Below are positions 16,368 through 24,534 of a DNA stretch of 64,000 bases, piece by piece. Every line of letters starts with the position of its first letter. Position 1 is the stretch's first letter. The notes under the pieces were generated by a model, which made no database searches, was not told the DNA's origin, and saw nothing but the letters and a program-made list of their open reading frames with translations. The stretch is from Bacteroidales bacterium (GTDB taxonomy: Bacteria; Bacteroidota; Bacteroidia; Bacteroidales; Tenuifilaceae). The stretch lies in contig JACABB010000025.1 of the NCBI GenBank assembly GCA_013376985.1, positions 16,630-80,629 of the forward strand. Direction: 5' to 3'. The position numbers and the translations under genes are program-made.

Positions 16368-16828
16368 CTTTTTTATATATTATATATGGTGAATTTTCTA
16401 AAGATAGCTTACTGTTGTTTTATATTTTATTTTTTTATACATAAATATATCAAAAATGGTTAAATATGGTTGTGTTCTATTAAACGGAGTTGTTTGGTTT
16501 GCTGCAAATAGTTGAATTACTAACTTTTGCTTCTTAAACTATCAACCTAAAATCTCTTAAATAACCTTCCAATCCTCCTTGAAGAGGAGGACTAATTGAT
16601 TGCTATAATTGATTCTATTTTTTGGAAGAAAGGTTATGATTTACTATGGAATGCTTTTAAGAGGAGGCGGTTGTTTTACCTCTATAAGAATCATAAAACG
16701 TAATATCAAACGTTTGCATAGTGAGTTTTGGCTGAAAATTTTTACATTTGCTACCCATATTAATATTATTCTATAATTGGCCATTAAATCATTGAATTTA
16801 CTCATTAAGAATAACTAAAACACTTTTT
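16368..16828. other. Gap upstream of gene C and the phosphofructokinase gene
   Basis: AT-rich, with no gene. Bases about 16433-16495 resemble about 12672-12735 upstream of gene B (both carry ATGGTTGTGTT/GTGGTTGTGTT, then TTAAAC). A small hairpin TCCTCCTTGAAGAGGAGGA lies at about 16572-16591. The right end holds the probable promoter region of the phosphofructokinase gene. Confidence 0.5.
16743..16750 (+). promoter_or_regulatory. Candidate -7 box (TACATTTG) for the phosphofructokinase gene
   Basis: TACATTTG fits the Bacteroidota -7 consensus TAnnTTTG, 79 bases before the ATG. No TTG-type -33 box at ideal spacing was found, so the call is tentative. Confidence 0.35.
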
Positions 16829-18067
16829 ATGAGGTGCGAACATAAACTGTTTCATGGAAAAACCCTAGCAATACTAACTGGTGGGGGTGATACGCCAGCA
16901 ATAAATTCAAGCATTGAAGCAATTAGAAATAGGGCTTCATTTTTAGGGTACAAAGTTTATGGTATTCGGCATGGATGGAAAGGCCTACTGGGTAATGGAG
17001 ATGTTTTAGACCTTACCAATCAACCATACGATGGGTTTTACGGAGGAACGGCCTTACGTTCGAGTAGAACAAATCCATTTCCATCGAATAAAAATCCAGA
17101 AGATCGTGTACCACAGGTATTGAGAAATCTTGAGCGATATAAAATCGATGTAATTGTTACAATAGGTGGCGATGATACCAATGGGGTAGCCAAAGCCCTT
17201 TACGAAAAATACAATATTCCTGTTATTGGATTCCCCAAAACAATCGATAATGATTTAAGGACAAGAACAATGCACAATTTTAATGGTAAAGAAATTGAAG
17301 CGGTTCTCTGTCCTGGATTCCCATCTGCTGCCAAAGGAGTAATGGAGTATGCAGGGAGAATTAGAACAACAGCCGAATCCCATTCAAGAATTATTGTGCT
17401 TGAAGTAATGGGTCGCGATGCTGGGTGGTTGAATGGAGGAGCATCTTTTGGAGGTGCTGAAATGGCTCTTATCCCTGAGTTTGAAATTACAAAGGAGCGA
17501 AAGGATTTTTTCTTGGAGTGTGTTAAGGAGGAATATTTACGATCCCCTAAAAAATCATTAGTTATTTCTGTTTCCGAGGGAGTACGTTGGTACGATGCTG
17601 TTACAGATAAGACTGATGTTGTTTATGCCAGCTCCGAGGTGGATGAATTTGGACACCCACGCTTTGGAGGAATAAGTGGAATTGTTGCATCCGAAATATC
17701 AAATAAATTAGGAATTCAGGCTAGGGCTGAATCAACCGGCTACTATGCAAGATCTGGTGAATGTAGATTATATGATCGTCGGCTAACCACTACACTTGCC
17801 GATAAAGTAGTTGATTTACTTTTGCGTGAAGACTATGGACAAATGCCAGTTCTTAAAAAAACTTGCAAATATCAAGAATTAGAGGAGTTTAATACAACTT
17901 CAATAGATATGGGAGAAATCTGTAACCACCCTTTGCCTGGTGTTTACTATGATATTAATAAGTTCAGATTCTCCGATGCGTATATGGATTTTATGTCCTA
18001 TATCCTTGAAAAGCCACATTTCCTAAAATTTGATTACGATTTTCCTGTGGTAATTCCAGAAGATTAG
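16829..18067 (+). CDS. 6-phosphofructokinase, probably PPi-dependent
   Basis: 412 residues of the PFK family. The N-terminal GGGDTPAIN loop binds phosphate; TIGGDDTN (about 111-118) and PKTIDND (136-142, catalytic-base Asp140) form the active site; MGRDAGW binds fructose-6-phosphate. The residue after the first Asp of GGD is Asp116 where ATP enzymes have Gly. Residue 137 is Lys where E. coli PfkA has Gly124. The Asp/Lys pair is the known signature of pyrophosphate use, so the enzyme likely makes fructose-1,6-bisphosphate reversibly with PPi (inference from family rules). The length exceeds classic 320-residue ATP-PFK. It is monocistronic, convergent with the 18096 gene. Confidence 0.9.
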   Translation: MRCEHKLFHGKTLAILTGGGDTPAINSSIEAIRNRASFLGYKVYGIRHGWKGLLGNGDVLDLTNQPYDGFYGGTALRSSRTNPFPSNKNPEDRVPQVLRNLERYKIDVIVTIGGDDTNGVAKALYEKYNIPVIGFPKTIDNDLRTRTMHNFNGKEIEAVLCPGFPSAAKGVMEYAGRIRTTAESHSRIIVLEVMGRDAGWLNGGASFGGAEMALIPEFEITKERKDFFLECVKEEYLRSPKKSLVISVSEGVRWYDAVTDKTDVVYASSEVDEFGHPRFGGISGIVASEISNKLGIQARAESTGYYARSGECRLYDRRLTTTLADKVVDLLLREDYGQMPVLKKTCKYQELEEFNTTSIDMGEICNHPLPGVYYDINKFRFSDAYMDFMSYILEKPHFLKFDYDFPVVIPED

Positions 18068-18095
18068 GTTGAAAGGTTACAAGTTGTTTTTTCAA

Positions 18096-19016
18096 TTAGT
18101 TAACTAGGTACAATTTCTTTTCAAAATTATCAATAATTACAGATTCATATCTTTTCAAAAAAGGTATACCCAACAGGGCACCTATTTTTCTTGATCCAAA
18201 AATCGAAAAAATATTTGGTTCTTGATAAAAAATAAATGCCTTAATATTTGATGAATACTGGTTTTTGAATAATCGATATTTCAAAAAGGTGTAGTCTAAC
18301 ACCTTTTTTAAACCAATAAAATTGTCATATTTTTCTTTACCACAGCTTAGATTTCTAATTATTGAACTATCAGTTACCATTAGGGCAATCTCAAATTTAG
18401 ATCCTGTATCAATGAGAAATTGAGTGTTGATTTTTGAAGTATCAGACAATAGGATTTCTCCAGAAACTGAAACTGCATTTCCCGTGAATAAGCTGACATC
18501 TGTTTCATATCCTTTAGATGGTTTGTCAATAGCCAAAACTTCAATATTTGCCGAGCAAGTTGGTTTGGCATTACGATCAATTATTTTAATTAAGTTTTCA
18601 GCAAAACAAATATCAATTGTATATTTCTTTAGTAATTCAGAAGCACCAACTAAACCATCAATATTACATTCAGTTTTCAAAATAAGGTACTTATCAATTG
18701 AACACCAACGCCCTCCAAAAATATTCTCATCTATATAATTAGTCCTTTTTAATTTTAAGTCAAAATAACTAACATTAATTTTATTAACCTCGTCGCTAAA
18801 TTTTGCATTTAATAGATGTGCTTTGTCAAGATTTATAATATTTAAGTTTGAACCTGAATCAAAAATAAATTTTAAAGAAGTATCTTTTACAGGATAATGA
18901 ATAACTATTCTATCCTGACATATCTCAAAAGGGAACACTGTATTATTTTGTGACTTAGTTATAAAATTGAATAGGATAAGAAAGATCATTGAGAAGATTG
19001 CCAATTTTAGTTTCAT
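18096..19016 (-). CDS. Secreted retropepsin-like aspartic protease
   Basis: 306 residues with an N-terminal signal (hydrophobic residues 4-20). Two aspartic-protease active-site motifs are visible: IFDSGSN (Asp53) followed by a hydrophobic strand, and LIDTGSKFEIAL (Asp203). Each sits in a half of similar size, as in two-lobed pepsin-like or tandem retropepsin-like proteins. GIPFLKRYESVIID near the end matches the conserved C-terminal strand of such proteins. The likely location is periplasm or cell surface. The substrate is unknown. It lies 45 bp downstream of the serine hydrolase gene and may be the last member of the leftward operon. Confidence 0.7.
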   Translation of the reverse strand: MKLKLAIFSMIFLILFNFITKSQNNTVFPFEICQDRIVIHYPVKDTSLKFIFDSGSNLNIINLDKAHLLNAKFSDEVNKINVSYFDLKLKRTNYIDENIFGGRWCSIDKYLILKTECNIDGLVGASELLKKYTIDICFAENLIKIIDRNAKPTCSANIEVLAIDKPSKGYETDVSLFTGNAVSVSGEILLSDTSKINTQFLIDTGSKFEIALMVTDSSIIRNLSCGKEKYDNFIGLKKVLDYTFLKYRLFKNQYSSNIKAFIFYQEPNIFSIFGSRKIGALLGIPFLKRYESVIIDNFEKKLYLVN

Positions 19017-19061
19017 ATTGATTTATGTTTGCTTATCAATATCGTATCTATCAATCTAAAC

Positions 19062-20228
19062 TTAGTTCTCTTTTTTTCTCTTCATCCTCGAGTAGATAAG
19101 TTCCCCAAACCGTTTCATAAACGGAACTCCTATATCATCGTACTCATACTTGTTATCATTAAGGATCTCATCCTTGTTAACGTACATGTAGATTGATAGA
19201 AAGAATTCCACGTTATTTACTGTATCTTTCAGATAGGAGCAATCTGCAAGAAAGCCATAAGCCATTGCGGATTTATTGAAGTATTCGATGTTAGGATATT
19301 GAATTTTTTTATCGCGACCAAAAAGTGTAAACCGCAGGAAATTAGGATGGAATACAGAAGTATCAGAGTAATCGGTTGTATTTGGGTGTAAAGGGCTTGT
19401 TTTAAGGAATTTAATTATTGTTTCTCTTTGATTTTCAGTAATATTAAAAGGATTTCGATTTACTAAATTTGGGTACTTTAAAGATATCATCATATCATGA
19501 ATATCTCGGATATCGACATAATTGTGGAATTTAAAACTTTTAGGTTTTGGAATCAAGGAATCATTGAGGAAGTATCCAATCCCAATAAGGCTATCCGCCA
19601 TACCATGCCGAATGGGAGAGTAGATAGGATCTGCAGGATGCCTATAAATAGTATCACAAGTTGAATTTACAACTGTAACTGGTAATGCGGTTTGGTGATA
19701 ATTTGTGCTACCCGATTCAAACCGATGAATAATAATTGTATTTAAATACTTCTTTTTAATTAGGTTAATATTGATATACTTGCAACCCACCATATTATAA
19801 ATCCTATTGAATGCACGATTATCGCTAGCAGATAGCATTAGCATCATATCATCGTATAGTGGTCTCTCTTTCACATAATTGGATGAGTCGATTAGGATGT
19901 CGGAAAGATCAGAATTAAAAACCTTTTTTTCGTTCATAAACTGCATAGTTGTTAAAGCCAAAGGTATTTTGGCTAAACTCGCAGGGTAAAAGTATTCGGT
20001 AACAGTATCACGGAAATGCCAGGTAGATAGTTTTTTATAACCAAAGTCATCGGTTGAAACTTCGGTGAAAATAATTTTTAGCCTATAGTATTTTGCATGT
20101 GAAAACACCTCCTTGATTATCAAGGAGGTATCAGTATCAATTATTTTTTGTATGGAATCGGTAAACTGCGATTTTGCGGCAAATGTAAAGCAAAATAAAG
20201 CTATAAGAATACCACTAAGTCGCTTCAT
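19062..20228 (-). CDS. Serine hydrolase, class A beta-lactamase-like fold
   Basis: 388 residues with a signal peptide ending near AAKSQ. The SxxK motif of penicillin-recognising enzymes is SLAK (Ser84-Lys87) in YPASLAKIPLAL. The second motif is SDN (135-137) in LSASDNRAFNRIYN. The third, normally KTG/KSG, may be FNKSAMAYGF. Genuine beta-lactamase activity is uncertain because spacing and third motif differ; it may be a transpeptidase-like or other hydrolase (inference). The start codon directly abuts the stop of the upstream lipoprotein gene, indicating one operon. Confidence 0.72.
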   Translation of the reverse strand: MKRLSGILIALFCFTFAAKSQFTDSIQKIIDTDTSLIIKEVFSHAKYYRLKIIFTEVSTDDFGYKKLSTWHFRDTVTEYFYPASLAKIPLALTTMQFMNEKKVFNSDLSDILIDSSNYVKERPLYDDMMLMLSASDNRAFNRIYNMVGCKYININLIKKKYLNTIIIHRFESGSTNYHQTALPVTVVNSTCDTIYRHPADPIYSPIRHGMADSLIGIGYFLNDSLIPKPKSFKFHNYVDIRDIHDMMISLKYPNLVNRNPFNITENQRETIIKFLKTSPLHPNTTDYSDTSVFHPNFLRFTLFGRDKKIQYPNIEYFNKSAMAYGFLADCSYLKDTVNNVEFFLSIYMYVNKDEILNDNKYEYDDIGVPFMKRFGELIYSRMKRKKEN

Positions 20229-21413
20229 TTACTTCCCGACGGGCAGTTTCATTTTACCTTTTTTAACAGCATAAAGCATGTTAATTGACTTTGTTTTCCA
20301 GTTATAGCCAAGTACAAAAGGTACTTTTCGGTAAACTGAATCTTTGTATGCTTTAGCTAAATCAGGCTCATTGATGTTTCCAAATTCCTTGTTGGGTTTT
20401 TGGTATTTACCATAAAGGCGAATATCCCATTTTGTTTTATCAAAGTACTGGTATCCAATGCCAGAATCATCCTGAAGAATACAATCACTCTTCTCGAAAA
20501 TTGTATTACGAATCATCGAAAACTCTTTCCACTGCATTAGATAGGAGGCTGCTTTTAAATAAGAATATGAGTTAGGTAGATGTGATAGGTATTTTCTAAA
20601 TCCTGGATTGAGGTTTAGCCCATTATCAGATAAATCGGTTTTGAAGTAGAATACGGATTGTGGTTTATCGCAATCAACATCAACAAAATCAATCTTTACA
20701 CCTTTTGTAACACCTTTCATGCTTTTTAAGCTATCCAAATATTTCCAGTTGCCAGTCGGATCAACACCAATCGGTTTAATCGACACAATATTATGGCCTG
20801 TACGTTTTATGAATAGGCTGATTAAGGGAACCGTACCGTTTACGCTATCTTTATTTAGTGCGCCAAGCATTTTCATGGTGATGAAATAGCTGCGCATAAA
20901 TATATCTGACAAAGAGTGATTTACATTTGTAAGGTAGTTGTTTATCCCTTTGGGTTGCATCTTGCAAAGGTTTGGTATATCGCCAATTGGCTCGAGGGCA
21001 ATCATTATATAATTTTGAGCCTTTGGAAAGAAAACATTTGCGTTAAGGAAATCGGGTCCTGAAAATGGGTAGAATACTGTTGTTGGGGCTTGATTATTTA
21101 CCAGCTCACTATCAGCCCAATCTCTCATTTTCTGCAAACGATTAACTTCAATTTTTTTGAACATTGAATCCATTGCGTAAGAAAATGACTTCCATTTGGT
21201 TGTTGTATCAAGACCTCTTAAACACTCTGTTTTACCATGAGCAACACCTGAAATAAACGCAACTCTATTATCGATGATAGTATCGTAAGGGAATGTAATC
21301 CTTTTTATTACTGTAGTATCAGCAGAGGTTTTAACGTTTGCAGGTTTCGAATTGCACGAAAGGGCTATTACGGGTAACAGTGCAAGACAAACAATGAGTT
21401 TTCTAGTTGACAT
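20229..21413 (-). CDS. Lipoprotein of unknown function
   Basis: 394 residues with a clear lipobox (IALSC, Cys20), so probably anchored in the periplasm or outer membrane. No family is recognised. The mature part is mixed alpha/beta with few cysteines, and includes PTTVFYPFSGPDFLNANVFF and YIMIALEPIGDIPNL. Its start overlaps the permease gene by 11 bases and its stop touches the serine hydrolase start, so all three should be made together. A role linked to uptake or processing of an amino-acid-containing compound would fit the neighbours, but this is only context. Confidence 0.7.
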   Translation of the reverse strand: MSTRKLIVCLALLPVIALSCNSKPANVKTSADTTVIKRITFPYDTIIDNRVAFISGVAHGKTECLRGLDTTTKWKSFSYAMDSMFKKIEVNRLQKMRDWADSELVNNQAPTTVFYPFSGPDFLNANVFFPKAQNYIMIALEPIGDIPNLCKMQPKGINNYLTNVNHSLSDIFMRSYFITMKMLGALNKDSVNGTVPLISLFIKRTGHNIVSIKPIGVDPTGNWKYLDSLKSMKGVTKGVKIDFVDVDCDKPQSVFYFKTDLSDNGLNLNPGFRKYLSHLPNSYSYLKAASYLMQWKEFSMIRNTIFEKSDCILQDDSGIGYQYFDKTKWDIRLYGKYQKPNKEFGNINEPDLAKAYKDSVYRKVPFVLGYNWKTKSINMLYAVKKGKMKLPVGK

Positions 21414-22707
21414 GTTTCTTCGATTTAATTAGTATGTAGTAGAATATAAATCCTATTAAAGTTATTGCAATTCCAGTTAATGATTGTAATGGTTTGTTCT
21501 GAAACACATAAATCATCATACAGCCCTCAATTAATATAAAGAGTAGTGGAATATATGGGTATCCAAATGTATGATAGATATTTTCGCCATTCTTTTTCAA
21601 CCTATATCTAAGTACGAATATTCCAGATACTGAAGATATTGTGAAAATACTTAGGGTGAAGCCAATTATTGTCATTATTTGCTCAAAGGTCGATGTCCAA
21701 ATAAGAAGGAGCGAAATAATGGTTAAAAAGATTGTAGAGTAGACTGGCGCACCGTGCTTATTTTCAATGCCAAACCAATGAATTGCTTTGTAATCTAATG
21801 CAATTGCTTGGCTAACTCTAGGCCCAAGGATTAGTAATGAGTTTATTGATGCAATTAGACCTATTGAAATAAGTACAGCAACAAATTTCCCTCCAGTTTC
21901 ACCAAATATTTTTTGTGCTGCTATAAAAGCAACATCTATCTTACCCGATAGTTCTGGAATTGGAACAGCGTAAAGAAATATGAAGTTGAGGAGAGTGTAT
22001 AAAATCATTACTATAAGAGTTCCAATTATTAGAATAAATGGAAGATTCTTAACAGGATCTTTTATTTGATGGGTAATATAGGCTGCTGAATTCCATCCCG
22101 AGTAAGCAAATGAAACATAAACTAGTGAAACTGCAAACGAAGAGCTGAAAATTTGCTTAATATCACTTACATGAGCCGTGAAGTGAAAATCAGCGTGATG
22201 TCCTTTGAATAGGCCGAAGATGCAGAAAGCAATAATTAAAACAATATTTATTGTAGTGGCAATAAAATTGAAATTGGCTCCAATCCTAAAACTGCTTGAA
22301 TTTAATATTGTAAGAATCACTATTACAGCAATTGCAATTACAATTGGAGAAATAGCCAAAAAGTTACCAGCATATGTGCCCAAGGCTATCGCCAACATGG
22401 CCATAGGTGCAGCAAACCCAATTGTCATGGATATAAACCCTGATAAGAAGCCAAATGACGGGTGAAATAATTTTGATAAAAAGATATATTCACCACCGGA
22501 GCGTGGCATCCGTGCTGCCAACTCCCCATACGTTAGTGCACCACAAATAGCAACTATACCACCTGTTATCCAAATAAATATTAGAGCAAGAATTGAGTTG
22601 ATTCCCATGGCTTGAAATCCAAGGCTTGTGTAAACTCCAACACCTATCATATTTGAAACAACTATGGCAATTGCGCGCGAGGGGCTAATAAGCTTTACAG
22701 ATTCCAA
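21403..22707 (-). CDS. APC-superfamily amino acid permease
   Basis: 434 residues with about 12 hydrophobic helices. The APC hallmark segment occurs in helix 1 (MIGVGVYTSLGF) and helix 2 continues into GELAARMPRSGGEYIFL, the typical substrate-binding signature. It imports or exchanges amino acids across the inner membrane; the specific substrate is not evident. The start is a TTG at 22705-22707: the residues before Met20 are needed for helix 1, and an in-frame stop lies just upstream. First gene of a tight leftward set with the lipoprotein and serine hydrolase genes. Confidence 0.87.
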   Translation of the reverse strand: MESVKLISPSRAIAIVVSNMIGVGVYTSLGFQAMGINSILALIFIWITGGIVAICGALTYGELAARMPRSGGEYIFLSKLFHPSFGFLSGFISMTIGFAAPMAMLAIALGTYAGNFLAISPIVIAIAVIVILTILNSSSFRIGANFNFIATTINIVLIIAFCIFGLFKGHHADFHFTAHVSDIKQIFSSSFAVSLVYVSFAYSGWNSAAYITHQIKDPVKNLPFILIIGTLIVMILYTLLNFIFLYAVPIPELSGKIDVAFIAAQKIFGETGGKFVAVLISIGLIASINSLLILGPRVSQAIALDYKAIHWFGIENKHGAPVYSTIFLTIISLLLIWTSTFEQIMTIIGFTLSIFTISSVSGIFVLRYRLKKNGENIYHTFGYPYIPLLFILIEGCMMIYVFQNKPLQSLTGIAITLIGFIFYYILIKSKKHVN

Positions 22708-22923
22708 TTGTATTATAATTTAAAATTGAACAAAAATAGTAAAATGATTCATACCGTGACTGCAATGGGTTCAATCGTGACAAAATTTTTATCTAGTGGT
22801 AGTGTCGAAAACTATACTGAATGAATCTTTATATATATCTTTCAATTAATATTTTATAGATTTTCAACCAAAAATAGTTAACAATTACTATGTATAGTGT
22901 TTTATTATTGCTAACCCCTCACA

Positions 22924-24525
22924 TTAGAACCTAATTCTGAGTTGCCCATAGATTGTGTTAAACCTATCCTTTTGCTGGAAAGTTCCTTCGTAGTTTACGG
23001 ATAGTAAGATATTCCTATAGATTTGCCATGAAAGATTTATATCGCCTACTTGTTGATGGATATCTAACTTGCTTATTACAAGATCGTAATCTAAAAAACG
23101 ACATCCAAGTTCAGTTTGAAGTTTTCCTTTCAAAATGTCTCGGGAAATGTTGATCCCGTAAATTTCTCCTATTAAATAGTTTGATTTCAAATAAGTACCT
23201 GAAACAGTAGCTGAAATATTTATACCTGGGATATTGTAGAAGGATAAATAGCCGTATGCGTTGTAGGCAGGATGTGGATCCGATTTCAACGATCTGTAAC
23301 CTCCTTGCAACCCAAACATAATACTCTTTGTAATCTGGTAATTTGCTTGAAGTCTGTAACTTTGCCGTTTCTCCTTTTCAAAAGTACTATCAATTAGGGT
23401 TTTGAACGACTCATAGTAAATAATATTTTTTCGTGCATCGTATGAGCCAGTTAAAGTTAACCTCTTAGTCATCCGATACCGTAACGACAGGTACATTCCT
23501 GTAAGATTTGCGGTATTTTGAGGTTGATTATTATTAACTTTATATAAGTCTAATTCGAATGTACTATAAAAGTAAATGTTCTTAATGAGTGAATTTGAGT
23601 GTTGAAGGTAAAGAAATCTACGATCGGTTTTGGAACCATTCATCTGATTCATGAACGCTACTGAACTTTCGGTAAATGTATTTTCTGATTTAGTATCAAA
23701 TGCCAGATATGCTCCATATTGAAGGAGTTTGGAGTTAAAACCATAATCCATATAATCGGGTCTTGAACCAACAACAGCACCAAAACCAAATCCTTTTATC
23801 TTTTTATCAAATTGAAGTCCATCCATTGCTCCAATACTGGAAATCCTTGAATTCAATTTGCGACCAAAGCTGATTTGAGTAGTTTTGTTAAGATCATATC
23901 TTACCGCCAAATCATATACTTTCAGAGCATTAAAAACATTACTCTTTACTTCAGCCCAGTCACCAATCTTATGTCTAAATGATAAATAGCTTTCAAAAGA
24001 TAATCTGGAATTTGAGATATTGTCAGCATTAATTGAAAATGTATATCGAAAGAGTTGAGAGTTTTTGGCGGCAGTATTTGAGAAATAAGAATAGGAACTA
24101 GTTGAAATATTTCCTCTAACTTTTTCACTGTATTCGCTATCTATATGTTTTTTATCTGGTTTTTTAGTCTCTTGAATTTGATTTTCTGTAATAGTTTTTT
24201 CAATAACCTTTTCTTGTTGATTTACTTTAATAGTCTTGGGTTTTGCTATAATCTTATCGGCAACAGAGAGACTTACTTGTGATAGCAATGAGCAAACGCA
24301 TGAAGTTGACGACAGGTTGTTAACCTTCAGAACTGGTGTTATGTTACCGTTAAGTGAGGAGTAGAGCGTATCGCCAATAGAGATACCTTTAGTGGAATTG
24401 AATTTTACGTAAACATTTTCGGAACTCATAAAAGTAACTTGACCAGATAGTTGTACACCAGTCACTTGTCCGAAAAGCGTATTACCAAAGACGATAAAAC
24501 AAATTGCAAAAAGTATTTTTCTCAT
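22924..24525 (-). CDS. Outer-membrane beta-barrel protein of the multiheme cytochrome operon
   Basis: 533 residues: signal peptide (ends LFGQ); a small beta domain (about 20-95) with SH3-like pattern; a Lys/Gln/Glu-rich linker (about 95-140); then amphipathic beta strands to the end, finishing GQLRIRF with terminal Phe, the usual outer-membrane insertion signature. It lacks heme motifs. It is the last gene of the operon, 9 bp after the 22-heme cytochrome. By analogy with porin-cytochrome conduits such as MtrB-MtrA (family knowledge), it may sheath or anchor the cytochromes at the outer membrane. No sequence similarity to MtrB is claimed. Confidence 0.72.
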   Translation of the reverse strand: MRKILFAICFIVFGNTLFGQVTGVQLSGQVTFMSSENVYVKFNSTKGISIGDTLYSSLNGNITPVLKVNNLSSTSCVCSLLSQVSLSVADKIIAKPKTIKVNQQEKVIEKTITENQIQETKKPDKKHIDSEYSEKVRGNISTSSYSYFSNTAAKNSQLFRYTFSINADNISNSRLSFESYLSFRHKIGDWAEVKSNVFNALKVYDLAVRYDLNKTTQISFGRKLNSRISSIGAMDGLQFDKKIKGFGFGAVVGSRPDYMDYGFNSKLLQYGAYLAFDTKSENTFTESSVAFMNQMNGSKTDRRFLYLQHSNSLIKNIYFYSTFELDLYKVNNNQPQNTANLTGMYLSLRYRMTKRLTLTGSYDARKNIIYYESFKTLIDSTFEKEKRQSYRLQANYQITKSIMFGLQGGYRSLKSDPHPAYNAYGYLSFYNIPGINISATVSGTYLKSNYLIGEIYGINISRDILKGKLQTELGCRFLDYDLVISKLDIHQQVGDINLSWQIYRNILLSVNYEGTFQQKDRFNTIYGQLRIRF

Positions 24526-24534
24526 AAATCAACA

